Assembly (NCBI GenBank): GCA_041398605.1
Contig: JAWKUK010000029.1
Coordinates: forward strand, 1 to 64,000
Reading direction: 5' to 3'
DNA from: JAWKUK01 sp041398605
GTDB lineage: Bacteria > Planctomycetota > UBA1135 > GCA-002686595
Length of the DNA: 64,000 bases
Below are positions 52,898 to 62,125 of the stretch, one piece after another. Made by a program: the position numbers and the translations under genes. The notes below the pieces were generated by a model. That model was not told where the DNA came from and searched no databases. It saw nothing but the letters and a program-made list of their open reading frames with translations. How positions within the stretch are numbered: the stretch's first letter is position 1; every line of letters starts with the position of its first letter.

Positions 52898-54306
52898 ATG
52901 AAAACCTTCCTCCTTACGATCGCAGCCACGATCCTGACGCTCGGGTTCGCCCCCGCCCAGGACTGTTCGCAGTCGAAGAGCCAATGCGCGACGTCGTGCT
53001 CGACGTCCGCGAAGGCCGAGATGGTCGCCGTGAAGGCGGCACCCGCCCTGCCGTGGTGCACCCAGTCGTGCGCCTCCAAGAAGGCGAACGTCGTCGTCGA
53101 GGTGCCGCAGGAGAAGGCGCTCGTCGTCGCGAATGGCCCGTGCGCTGGCCAGAAGGCGACCGTCGTCGCGACGAAGCAAGAGTGCAGCGGCGCGAAGGCC
53201 GTCGTCGTCGCCGCCAAGGCGAGCTGCTGCCAGGAGGGCGCGAAGGCCGCGACCGTCGCCGCGAAGCAAGAGTGCACCAGCGCGTGCAGCGGTGAGAAGG
53301 CCACGGTCGTCGCCGCGAAGGCGAGCTGCTGCCAGGAGGGCGCGAAGGCCGCGACCGTCGCGACCAAGCAAGAGTGCACCAGCGCGTGCAGCGGTGAGAA
53401 GGCCACGGTCGTCGCCGCGAAGGCGAGCTGCTGCCAAGAGGGCGCGAAGGCCACGCGACCGTCGCGACCAAGCAAGAGTGCACCAGCGCGTGCAGCGGCG
53501 AGAAGCTACGGTCGTCGCCAAGGCGAGCTGCTGCCACAGGAGGCCGAAGGCCGTGACCGTCGCGACCAAGCAAGAGTGTACGAGCGTGCAGCGGCGAGAA
53601 GGCCGCGGTCGTCTCCGCGGAAGGCGAGCTGCTGTTGTGAGGCCGCGAAGGCCGCGACCGTCGCCGCCAAGCAAGAGTGCACCAGTTGCGTGCAGCGGCG
53701 AGAAGGCTACGGTCGTCGCCGCGAAGGCGAGCTGCTGCCAGGAGGCCGCGAAGGCCGCTGTCGTCGCTGAGAAGGCGAGCTGCTGCCAAGAGGCGCGCGA
53801 AGGCCGCGACCGTCGCCGCCAAGAAGAGTGCACCAGCGCGTGCAGCAGCGAGAAGGCCACGGTCGTCGCCGCGAAGGCGAGCTGCTGCCAGGAGGCCGCG
53901 AAGGCTGCTGTCGTCGCTGAGAAGGCGAGTTGCTGCCAAGAGGGCGCGAAGGCCGCGACCGTCGCCGCCAAGCAAGAGTGCTCCAGCGGCGTGCAGCGGC
54001 GAGAAGGCCACGGTCGTCGCTGAGAAGGCGAGCTGCCAGGAGGCCGCGAAGGCCGCTGTCGTCGCTGAGAAGGCGAGCTGCTGCCAAGAGGGCGCGAAGG
54101 CCGCGACCGTCGCCGCCAAGCAAGAGTGCTCCAGCGCGTGCAGCGGCGAGAAGGCCACGGTCGTCGCTGAGAAGGCGAGCTGCTGCCAAGAGGCCGCGAA
54201 GGCCACGACCGTCTCCAACCCGGCGGCCAGTGAGTGCTGCGCCAGCAAGGCCAAGGCCGCGCGCGCCTCGAACGGGTCCGCCTGCACGCTGAAGGCGAAC
54301 GGCTGA
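52898..54306 (+). pseudogene. secreted Cys-rich tandem-repeat protein with many frame changes
   Basis: A secreted protein: signal peptide MKTFLLTIAATILTLGFAPA, then Cys/Ser/Lys-rich sequence. From about residue 85 it repeats a unit of the form KQECTSACSGEKATVVAAK followed by ASCCQEGAKAATVA. The first ~180 residues are in one frame. At about 53451 a 2-nt gain (ggccacgcgacc against ggccgcgacc) begins a series of at least six indels through to about 54000. The last ~85 residues return to good repeats in another frame and end TLKANG at 54306. Sequence between still encodes repeat pieces in all three frames. It may be an assembly artefact in a repeat or a recently decayed gene. Cysteine pairs suggest a disulfide-cross-linked wall or metal-binding role. 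Confidence 0.75.
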
Positions 54307-54349
54307 CACGCCGTCCCGCGCGGACTCGACGCGCGGGCCAGTCAGCGCC

Positions 54350-54386
54350 GAGGAGCCGCGCCCCCGACTCGGGGACGCGGCTCCTC
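54350..54386 (+). terminator. strong terminator-like hairpin after the Cys-rich gene
   Basis: GAGGAGCCGCG (54350-54360) pairs perfectly with CGCGGCTCCTC (54376-54386), 11 bp. The loop itself contains CCCC...GGGG, which can lengthen the stem. It lies 44 bp after the last stop. No T-run. Confidence 0.65.
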
Positions 54387-54471
54387 GCGCATCTCGGCGC
54401 GGCGGTCGACAGGCCCGCGGAACGGCCCCCGCTGGGGCCCATCGGGGCTTGCCCTCCATTACGATTCCGAG

Positions 54472-55458
54472 GTGATTCAGCCCCAGGTCTTCCCAGCGCC
54501 GCCGTTCCCTGCCCATGCCCTGCTCGATGCGGGCGGCGGGTGGAAGCTGGAGCGCTTTGGCGACGTGACCCTGGCGCGCCCTGACCCGCAGGCGCTCTGG
54601 CGCCCACGGCTCCCGCGCGCGGATTGGGAGCGCGCCGACCTGACCTTTGAGCGCGAGAGCGATCGTGGGGGCGTTTGGCGCCCTCGTTCGGGGTTACCCA
54701 AACGCCTCGCCGGGGCGGATGCCGGCTGGTCGGTCGCCTTTGGGGCGGGCACCTTCCTCGTGCGCCCGACGCCCTTCAAGCATGTCGGGCTCTTCCCCGA
54801 GCAAGCGACCAACTGGCAGCTCGTGGGGCAAGCTGTGCGCGAGCTGAAGGGCGCCCTCGACGAGCCGCCGCGGGTCCTGAACCTCTTCGGCTACACGGGC
54901 GCAGCGAGCGTGCTCGCGGCCCTCGAGGGCGCCGCGGTCACACATGTCGACGCATCGCGTGCCTCGATCACCTGGACCAGCGAGAACGCGGACGCGAGCG
55001 GGCTCGGACGCAGCGCGCTGCGCGTGATCTGTGACGATGCCCTCGCGTTTGCCGCGCGTGAGGTGCGCCGTGGCTCGACCTATCACGTCATCCTCCTCGA
55101 CCCGCCCCACTACGGCCGCGGGCCAAAGGGCGAGGTCTGGCGCTTCGAAGAGGGCTTCGCGCCCCTCGTCGCCGCCGCTTCGCAGCTCCTCGCCGACCGC
55201 GCGCTGCTCGTCCTCTCGACCTATGCGATCGGCTACTCGCCGCTCGCGCTCGTGAACGTCCTCGCGGAGCTGCCCGGCGGCGCCGTCGAAGCCGGGGAGC
55301 TCGCGCTCTGCGAGGAGCCACGCGCGGGCCTCCCGAGCCGCATGTTGCCCGCGGGCTTCTGCGCGCGCTGGTCGCGCGGGCTCGAGGCCGGCGCGGTGGG
55401 CCGGCGCGCGGGCGCCGCGCCGTCGACGCCATGCGCGCTGGGGGACGGGCTCGCGTGA
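54472..55458 (+). CDS. SAM-dependent RNA-methyltransferase-like protein
   Basis: A 328-residue class I methyltransferase resembling the RlmI/RlmK group. N-terminal segment with GGGWKLERFGDVTLARPDPQ and LWRP. SAM motif VLNLFGYTGAASVLAALEGA (residues ~138-157), acidic binder VTHVDASRASITWTSEN, and ILLDPPHYGRGPKGEVWRF as motif IV (DPPxYG). It probably methylates rRNA; the target position is not known. GTG start. Stop overlaps the start of the pseudouridine synthase gene by 4 nt (GTGA). Confidence 0.82.
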   Translation: MIQPQVFPAPPFPAHALLDAGGGWKLERFGDVTLARPDPQALWRPRLPRADWERADLTFERESDRGGVWRPRSGLPKRLAGADAGWSVAFGAGTFLVRPTPFKHVGLFPEQATNWQLVGQAVRELKGALDEPPRVLNLFGYTGAASVLAALEGAAVTHVDASRASITWTSENADASGLGRSALRVICDDALAFAAREVRRGSTYHVILLDPPHYGRGPKGEVWRFEEGFAPLVAAASQLLADRALLVLSTYAIGYSPLALVNVLAELPGGAVEAGELALCEEPRAGLPSRMLPAGFCARWSRGLEAGAVGRRAGAAPSTPCALGDGLA

Positions 55459-56159
55459 CCCTCGAGGTCCTGTATGTCGACAACCATGTGCTGGCGGTCG
55501 CGAAGCCAGCCGGCGAGCCTGTTGTGCCCGACGAGAGCGGCGACACGAGCCTCCTCGATCGCGCGCGCGAGTGGGTGCGAGTCGAGTTCGAGAAGCCCGG
55601 CAACGTCTTCTTGGGCGTCGTGCATCGCCTCGACCGACCGGTCTCCGGGGTCGTCGCGTTGGCGCGCACCAGCAAGGGCGCGGCGCGGCTCACGGCGGCG
55701 TTCCGCGACCACACGGCGCAGAAGACCTATCTCGGGCTGCTCCCGAAGACGCCGCGCGAGCCCGCAGGCGAGCTCGTGCAGTGGCTCGCGAAGGACGCCG
55801 CGCGCAACCATGTCTCCGTCGTGCCGGCGCACACGCCTGGCGCGCGGGAGGCGGTGACGCGCTGGCGCGTCGTCGTCCCGAGCGGTGCAGGCGCGGGCAG
55901 CGCGGGGCTGTGCGTCGTCGAGCTCGAGCCGCGCACCGGGCGGTCACACCAGCTGCGGCTCGCGTGCCGGACTCTCTGCGCGCCGCTCCTCGGGGACCTG
56001 CGCTACGGGGCCTCCGCGCCCCTCGCGGACGCGAGCATCGGGCTGCACGCGTGGCAGCTCCGCGTGCAGCACCCGACGCGCGACGAGGCCTTGCACTTCG
56101 TCGCGCCGTTGCCTGCGCTCAGCGTGTGGGACACTGCGCGCGCCGCGCTCACGCAGTGA
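55455..56159 (+). CDS. RluA-family RNA pseudouridine synthase
   Basis: A 234-residue RluA-type enzyme that isomerises uridine in rRNA or tRNA. The catalytic motif is VVHRLDRPVSGVV (Asp in HRLDR); ELEPRTGRSHQLRLACR is the second family motif, and PLLGDLRYGA the third. No S4 domain at the N-terminus. The GTG start overlaps the methyltransferase stop, linking two RNA-modification enzymes in one transcript. The 3' end overlaps the convergent FMN-reductase gene by 11 bp. Confidence 0.9.
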   Translation: MTLEVLYVDNHVLAVAKPAGEPVVPDESGDTSLLDRAREWVRVEFEKPGNVFLGVVHRLDRPVSGVVALARTSKGAARLTAAFRDHTAQKTYLGLLPKTPREPAGELVQWLAKDAARNHVSVVPAHTPGAREAVTRWRVVVPSGAGAGSAGLCVVELEPRTGRSHQLRLACRTLCAPLLGDLRYGASAPLADASIGLHAWQLRVQHPTRDEALHFVAPLPALSVWDTARAALTQ

Positions 56160-56724
56160 GGGCTGCCGTGACGCGCACGAGGCGCTCAGCGACTTGCTGC
56201 ACCGCCGCGACATGCTTCGGGTCCTTGAGCGCGCCGGCGTCGTCGAACGCTTGGTGCGCCTGGCCCAGGCCGAACTGCTCGGGGACGACGACGACGCGGA
56301 TGTTCATCAACAGCGTGCGTAGCTGCGGTAGCATCCGGATACCGCCGAGCCCGCCCGGGCTCGCCGCGAAGAGCCCCGCGGTCTTGCCAGCGAAGGCCGC
56401 GAGCGGCGCCTCGTTCGGAGCCGGGCGCGACGCCCAATCGATCGCGTTCTTCAGCAGCGCCGAATAGGTCGAGTTGTGCTCCGGACAAGCGATGATGAAG
56501 CCGTCGTGCGCCTTCATGAGCTCCTTCCAGCGTGTCACGATCTCAGGCGTGCCTGCGCGCTCGAGGTCCTCATCGAAGAGCGGCATCGGGAAGTCCGCCA
56601 GGTCGACATAGGTGACCGTCGCGCCCGCCGCCTCGGCGGCGGCGGCGGCGGCTTTGGCGAGCTTCTTGTTCAGGGAATCGCGCCGGGCTGAGCCGGCGAA
56701 CGCGAGGAGCTTGGGCTGCGTCAT
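56149..56724 (-). CDS. NADPH-dependent FMN reductase
   Basis: A 191-residue flavodoxin-like reductase. FMN phosphate-binding loop FAGSARRDSLNKKLA near residue 9-23; VTYVDLADFPMPLFDEDLE; the second loop ACPEHNSTYSALLKNAIDW; AASPGGLGGIRML. Related to ChrR/YieF and azoreductase-like enzymes acting on quinones, chromate or FMN. No pathway context beyond the neighbouring menaquinone genes on the same strand (37-bp gap), which makes a quinone-linked role thinkable. Confidence 0.9.
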   Translation of the reverse strand: MTQPKLLAFAGSARRDSLNKKLAKAAAAAAEAAGATVTYVDLADFPMPLFDEDLERAGTPEIVTRWKELMKAHDGFIIACPEHNSTYSALLKNAIDWASRPAPNEAPLAAFAGKTAGLFAASPGGLGGIRMLPQLRTLLMNIRVVVVPEQFGLGQAHQAFDDAGALKDPKHVAAVQQVAERLVRVTAALTA

Positions 56725-56761
56725 GGGGCAGAGAGGATACCGCGCCAGCAGCGCGGGCGCC

Positions 56762-57930
<1,169 letters not shown>

Positions 57931-57934
<4 letters not shown>

Positions 57935-59223
57935 GCGTTGACCTCCGTCGCGCGGGCGGGCTCGGCGAGATGCGCGAGGTCCGCGGGCGCCGCTCGGTGC
58001 GTCGCAGCTTCGAGGCGGTTCGCGGGGTGGGCCCGGTGGCCCGCTGCGATGTGCCGCTCATCCGAGAGGCCGTACCAAGAGTTGCGTTGGCGCGGCGTGA
58101 AGCCTGCGCTGGAGATCATGCGCTCGATCGTCTGCACCGACTCGAGGTGGAAACAGCCCGCAGCAGAGACGACGTTCTCCTCGAGCATCGTCCCGCCGAA
58201 GTCGTTGCAGCCCGTGCGGAGCGTCACTTGGCCCAGCTTCATGCCCTGCGTCACGTAGCTCGTCTGCATGTTCTCGATGTTGTCCAGCACGATGCGCGAG
58301 AGCGCTTGCATGCGCAAGTAGACCGCAGGGGTCGCCTTCTCGGGGTACAGGTGCTCCTCGGGCACGCCGTCGGGCTGGCAGGTCCAACACGCGAACGCGG
58401 TGAAGCCGCCGGTCTCGTCCTGAAGGTCGCGCAGGCGCATGAGGTGCTCGATGCGCTCGGCCGCGGTCTCGACGTGTCCGAACATCATCGTGGCGGAGCT
58501 GCGCAGGCCGGCCTCGTGCACTTTGCGGTGCACGTCGAGCCAGCGGTCGGTCGGGGTCTTCTTCGGCGCGATGATCTCGCGCACGCGCTCGACGAGGATC
58601 TCCGCGCCGGCGCCGGGGACGCTGCCGAGGCCGGCGTCGATCAGGTCGCGCAGGACGTGCTCCAGCGGGCGCTTCTCGTACTGCGCGAAGTGGTCGAGCT
58701 CCGACGCCGAGAGGGCGTGGCAGTTGATCTCGGGGAAGCGCTCGCGCAGGTCGCTCAAGAGCTCGCACCACCAGTCCGATAGGATGCGCGGGTGGTGTCC
58801 GCCCTGCATCAGGAGCTGCCGCCCGCCGATGTCAGCGAGCTCCTGGACCTTGGTGTAGATCTCGTCGCGCGACAGCACGTAGGCCTCGACGTCACCCGGC
58901 GAGCGGTAGAAGGCGCAGAAGCCGCAGTCGGCGATGCAGACGTTGGTCGGGTTCAGGTTGCGGTCGACGATGTACGTGACGACGCCGCCTGGGTGCAGCC
59001 GGGCTCGGACCCCGTCGGCGAGGCGGCCGAGGGTCAGGAGGTCGGCGCGCTCGTGGAGGAGCAGGGCCTCCTCGGCGCTGATGCGCTCGGCGGCCTCGAC
59101 CTTCGCGGCGATACGGGCGAGCTCCCTGTGCAAGGATTCCGCGTGAACGGCGCCTGCGAGGGGCGCGGACCAGGCCTGGGGGGCCCTACCTGAGGGGGTG
59201 TCGAACCGATTCGCGCTAAGCAT
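57931..59223 (-). CDS. mqnC: cyclic dehypoxanthinyl futalosine synthase, radical SAM
   Basis: A 430-residue radical-SAM enzyme that cyclises dehypoxanthine futalosine in menaquinone synthesis. The cluster motif is Cys96-x3-Cys100-x2-Cys103 (NVCIADCGFCAFYR). Further family stretches are GGRQLLMQGGHHPRILSDWW, GLGSVPGAGAEILVERVREI, SATMMFGHVETAAERIEHLM and CNDFGGTMLEENVVSAAGCF. A ~30-residue Pro/Ala-rich tail beyond the family end is unusual. Coupled to mqnE; other mqn genes are not in this window. Confidence 0.93.
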
Positions 59224-59281
59224 CGCGCCCAGATTGTAGGCCGTCTAGACTCCGATTCTCACCCTACCCTGGAGGCTCCCT

Positions 59282-60532
59282 ATGAGATCCCACAGCACAC
59301 TAGTCACAGCCCTCGCGTTCGCCGCGTGGTGCCCTGCCTTCGGGCAGGGACCGCCCGCCGCACCCGCGCAGGACGCGGCTGCCAAGCAGGCGCCCGCCGC
59401 GGACCTGAGGTCCGCGTTCTTCGTCCTTCAAGACGAATTCGACGAGGCGATCGACGCCTATCGCGCCGCGATGGCGCAGCTCCGCGGCGCAGCCCCCGAC
59501 GCGCCGCGGCCGGTCGCCCCAAACGCGGCGTTCTACCCGCGCTACGAGGTGCTCGCGGACGCGGGCTCGGTCGACGCCCAGCTCTGGGTGTTGCAGAACT
59601 ACACGCTGTCGCCGCTGATCGGCGAGGCGGCGCGCGCGGACAAGCGCGCTCGCATTCTGCGTGCGATGGCGAGCGAACCGAGCGCCGAGCAGTACACCGG
59701 CCTCGTGCGCCTGCTCGGCTCCGAGGCGATGGGGCGCGGCCACCTGACGAAGGAGGAGAGCATGGCGCTCCTCGACTTGGTCATCGCGAGCGTCGCTGAC
59801 CTGGAGGTCCAGGCCACCGCCGCGGGGACACAGGCGAGCGTCATCGACGTGCGCGGCGGCACCCGCGAGCAGCGGATGCCTGCGATCGAGGCAATGAAGG
59901 CCGTCGCGGCTCGTTGGCCCGAGACCAAGGCAGGCCAGCGCGCCGGCGGCGCCGCGTTTGCGTTCGAGAACTTGAATGTCGGCCAGACCGCGCCGGACAT
60001 CGTCGGCGCCGACGTGGACGGCAACGCGCTGAAGCTCAGCGACTTCGCTGGCAAGGTCGTCGTGCTTGACTTCTGGGGCTTCTGGTGAGGCCCCTGCGTG
60101 GCGATGATCCCCCACGAACGGACGCTCGTGAAGCGTCTCGCGGATCAACCCTTTGTCCTGCTCGGCATCAACAGCGATAACGAAGAGCGCTACCGCAAAG
60201 AGCGCGTCGAGAAGGAGGTCACATGGCCCTCGTTCTTCGACGGCGGCAGCACCGGGGGCCCGATCGCGTCCCGTTGGGGCGTCACCGGTTGGCCGACCAT
60301 CTACGTCCTCGACCACCAACGCCGGATTCGCTTCAAAGGCCCGCGCGGGGAAGCGATGGACGAGGCGGTCGATCAGCTCTTGGCCGAGCTGCGCGGCGAG
60401 CTGCCTAGCCCGAGCACGGAGTCGCTGCTCGAGGCGAGCTTCGCGAAGGTCGAGGTCTCGATCCCTGCTGTCACGAAGACCCCGGCTCGCGCGGCGACGC
60501 TGGGCGGCGCCCCCAAGAAGCTGGACGGTTAG
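59282..60532 (+). CDS. candidate selenoprotein: exported thioredoxin-fold redoxin with Trp-Sec-Gly-Pro-Cys
   Basis: Start ATG with a strong Shine-Dalgarno (GGAGG at 59271-59275, 6 nt before). Signal peptide residues 1-21 (ALAFAAWCPAFGQ), then a helical domain to about residue 235. The redoxin domain begins GQTAPDIVGADVDGNALKLS. At residue 269 the frame meets TGA (60086-60088) within FWGFW-U-GPCVAMIPHER, exactly the first Cys of the WCxxC motif. The same frame continues without any gap through VLLGINSDNEERY, FFDGGSTGGPIASRWGVTGW and PTIYVLDHQRRIRFKG to TAG at 60530-60532. Reading UGA as selenocysteine gives 416 residues; the resolving Cys is Cys272. Alternatives are a nonsense mutation or base-call error. 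Confidence 0.78.
60113..60138 (+). promoter_or_regulatory. candidate bacterial SECIS hairpin region
   Basis: Two mutually exclusive hairpins follow the in-frame UGA. Hairpin A: CACGA (60113-60117) / TCGTG (60126-60130), loop ACGGACGC, apical loop starting 29 nt after the UGA. Hairpin B: GGACGCT (60120-60126) / AGCGTCT (60132-60138), 7 bp with one wobble, loop CGTGA with G in second place, 38 nt after the UGA. Bacterial SECIS elements sit just downstream of the UGA; neither is a perfect fit. Confidence 0.35.
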
Positions 60533-60566
60533 ACGCCGGCCAAGTCGTGGGCGGCGCGCGGTGCGT

Positions 60567-60588
60567 CCCCACCGCGCGCGCGGTGGGG
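60567..60588. terminator. bidirectional terminator-like hairpin
   Basis: CCCCACCGC (60567-60575) pairs with GCGGTGGGG (60580-60588), 9 bp with a GCGC loop, between the convergent redoxin and HAF-repeat genes. Confidence 0.6.
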
Positions 60589-60620
60589 CGGTGCACCAAC
60601 TCGCGGCGCGCGCGACCTGG

Positions 60621-61910
60621 TCACTCGAACGTCACGCTGTAGCCGTCTGCAAAGTTCGAGCCTACGACGCCTCCCTGCGAATCGCGGTACCACGTCGTGA
60701 AGTGCCAGGTCTCACCCGGCTGCACCGCGACGGCCCCGGCCGGCGTCGGCTGCTGCTGTAGGTCGAGCGCGAGCGCAAACATGCCGGAGCTCCCGGAGTT
60801 CTGAACTTGCGTCGGCGCATTGAAGCGGCCGATCGCGCCCCCGAGGCACAGATCGCCGTAGCTGCCGCCCGGGTTCGGGACGAGCCCCTGGGTCGCGCTC
60901 GTGAGGAAGTATCCAAACGCGTTCAGCGGCAGGTCGCTCGCGCGCAGCACCAGGTCATTCGCTGCGACGGACGCCGACCCCTCGGCCGACATGCGTCCGG
61001 CGTTGCCCGTGCTGTTGGCGACCGCGGCGCAGTAGCGCGCGCCCGGCTCGCGCTCGGCTACGAAGCCGTGCTGGCCGTACACGCCATTCCACGGGCCTTG
61101 CCAGTAGCCACAAAGGGTCCCCGAATCGTTGATGTCCTGGGCCGACGACCAGCCCACGACGTTCGGCACGAGCACGTCGCTCCAAGCGCCTTGGTCATAC
61201 AGGATCGCGGTGCGCATGCTCCCGCTGACGTCCACCTGCTGCCCGACAATCTGGCCGACGTTGTTCAGGCCCGAGAGATAGGTCCAGTGCGCGCCCGGCT
61301 TGTCGAGGGGCACGAACTGCGCTCCGTCGTACGTAAAGCCGCGCCACCGTGCGCCCGAGCCGTCCCAGTAGTTCCCGATGATCAGCCCGTTGTCGTTCAC
61401 ATCCACGAGGTTGGTGTGAGTTGCGCCGGGGTAGTCGACGATCGTGATCCCCCCGCCGACGGACACATAGCCGTGTTGCTGGAACTGGAAGTCCGAGTAC
61501 GAACCGACGATGGTCCCCGCCGAGTTGATCCCTGACGGGCCGCCCAAGTTGCCGGGGAGCGCGCCGAGGCTCACGAACCCCGCCGCCGAATAGCTGAAGG
61601 AGCTCGGGCTGCCCGGGCCCACGGACCAACGCCCGACCGTCACGCCTAGGTCGTTTGTGCCAGCGAGGTGGGTGTCCGTAGCCCCAGGATGGTCGATCGG
61701 AGTGAGCGCGCCGCTCGGGCCGCGCTCGAAGCCGTGATAGCGCGCCGACCCATCACGGAAGTCACCCGTCACTCGCCCCGCTGCATCGATGGAGCTGGGG
61801 GTGGTCCCAGTGCTGCCTGTGATGTCGAACAGGGTATAGCTGTAGCTGCCTTGCGCTAGCGCCGCAGTGCTCGCGAGGGAGAGCGTCGCGACGAGGTGGA
61901 TCGGTTGCAT
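60621..61910 (-). CDS. secreted HAF-repeat protein with shared C-terminal domain
   Basis: A 429-residue exported protein. Signal peptide MQPIHLVATLSLASTAALAQ. Residues ~25-290 contain HAF-type repeats, each with an N-x-x-G-x-(I/V)-x-G core: SIDAAGRVTGDF, GTNDLGVTVGRW, GINSAGTIVGSY, DVNDNGLIIGNY, GLNNVGQIVGQQ, DINDSGTLCGYW. The C-terminal ~130 residues (ANSTGNAGRMSAEGSASVAA, GYFLTSATQGLV, WHFTTWYRD, NFADGYSVTF) match those of the proteins at 29879 and 62126. Probably extracellular or surface-bound. Confidence 0.87.
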   Translation of the reverse strand: MQPIHLVATLSLASTAALAQGSYSYTLFDITGSTGTTPSSIDAAGRVTGDFRDGSARYHGFERGPSGALTPIDHPGATDTHLAGTNDLGVTVGRWSVGPGSPSSFSYSAAGFVSLGALPGNLGGPSGINSAGTIVGSYSDFQFQQHGYVSVGGGITIVDYPGATHTNLVDVNDNGLIIGNYWDGSGARWRGFTYDGAQFVPLDKPGAHWTYLSGLNNVGQIVGQQVDVSGSMRTAILYDQGAWSDVLVPNVVGWSSAQDINDSGTLCGYWQGPWNGVYGQHGFVAEREPGARYCAAVANSTGNAGRMSAEGSASVAANDLVLRASDLPLNAFGYFLTSATQGLVPNPGGSYGDLCLGGAIGRFNAPTQVQNSGSSGMFALALDLQQQPTPAGAVAVQPGETWHFTTWYRDSQGGVVGSNFADGYSVTFE

Positions 61911-62125
61911 GCCGTCCTCGATACCCTGCGATCCGGGGCGGCGTCAAGGTGATCTGTGTCGGGCGGGTGTCATCCGTGGATCCCGTCTTGATCCGGTGAT
62001 CGTCGGCGATCCCGCTGCGCGAGCCACGGCGGCGGCGCGAGGCGGCGACGCGCTGCGTGAACGCCGCCCCGACCCGCGCCCTGGCTCGCTCGCCCTTGTC
62101 GCATCGTCAAGGGCCCTCGGCGCGG

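Noticed and set aside
52868..54607. Long open frame on the minus strand across the Cys-rich repeats
   Set aside because: Its composition (Arg/Pro/Ser/Leu repeats) is the mirror of the plus-strand repeat; it has no signal peptide or domain, and the plus strand has a signal peptide and terminator.
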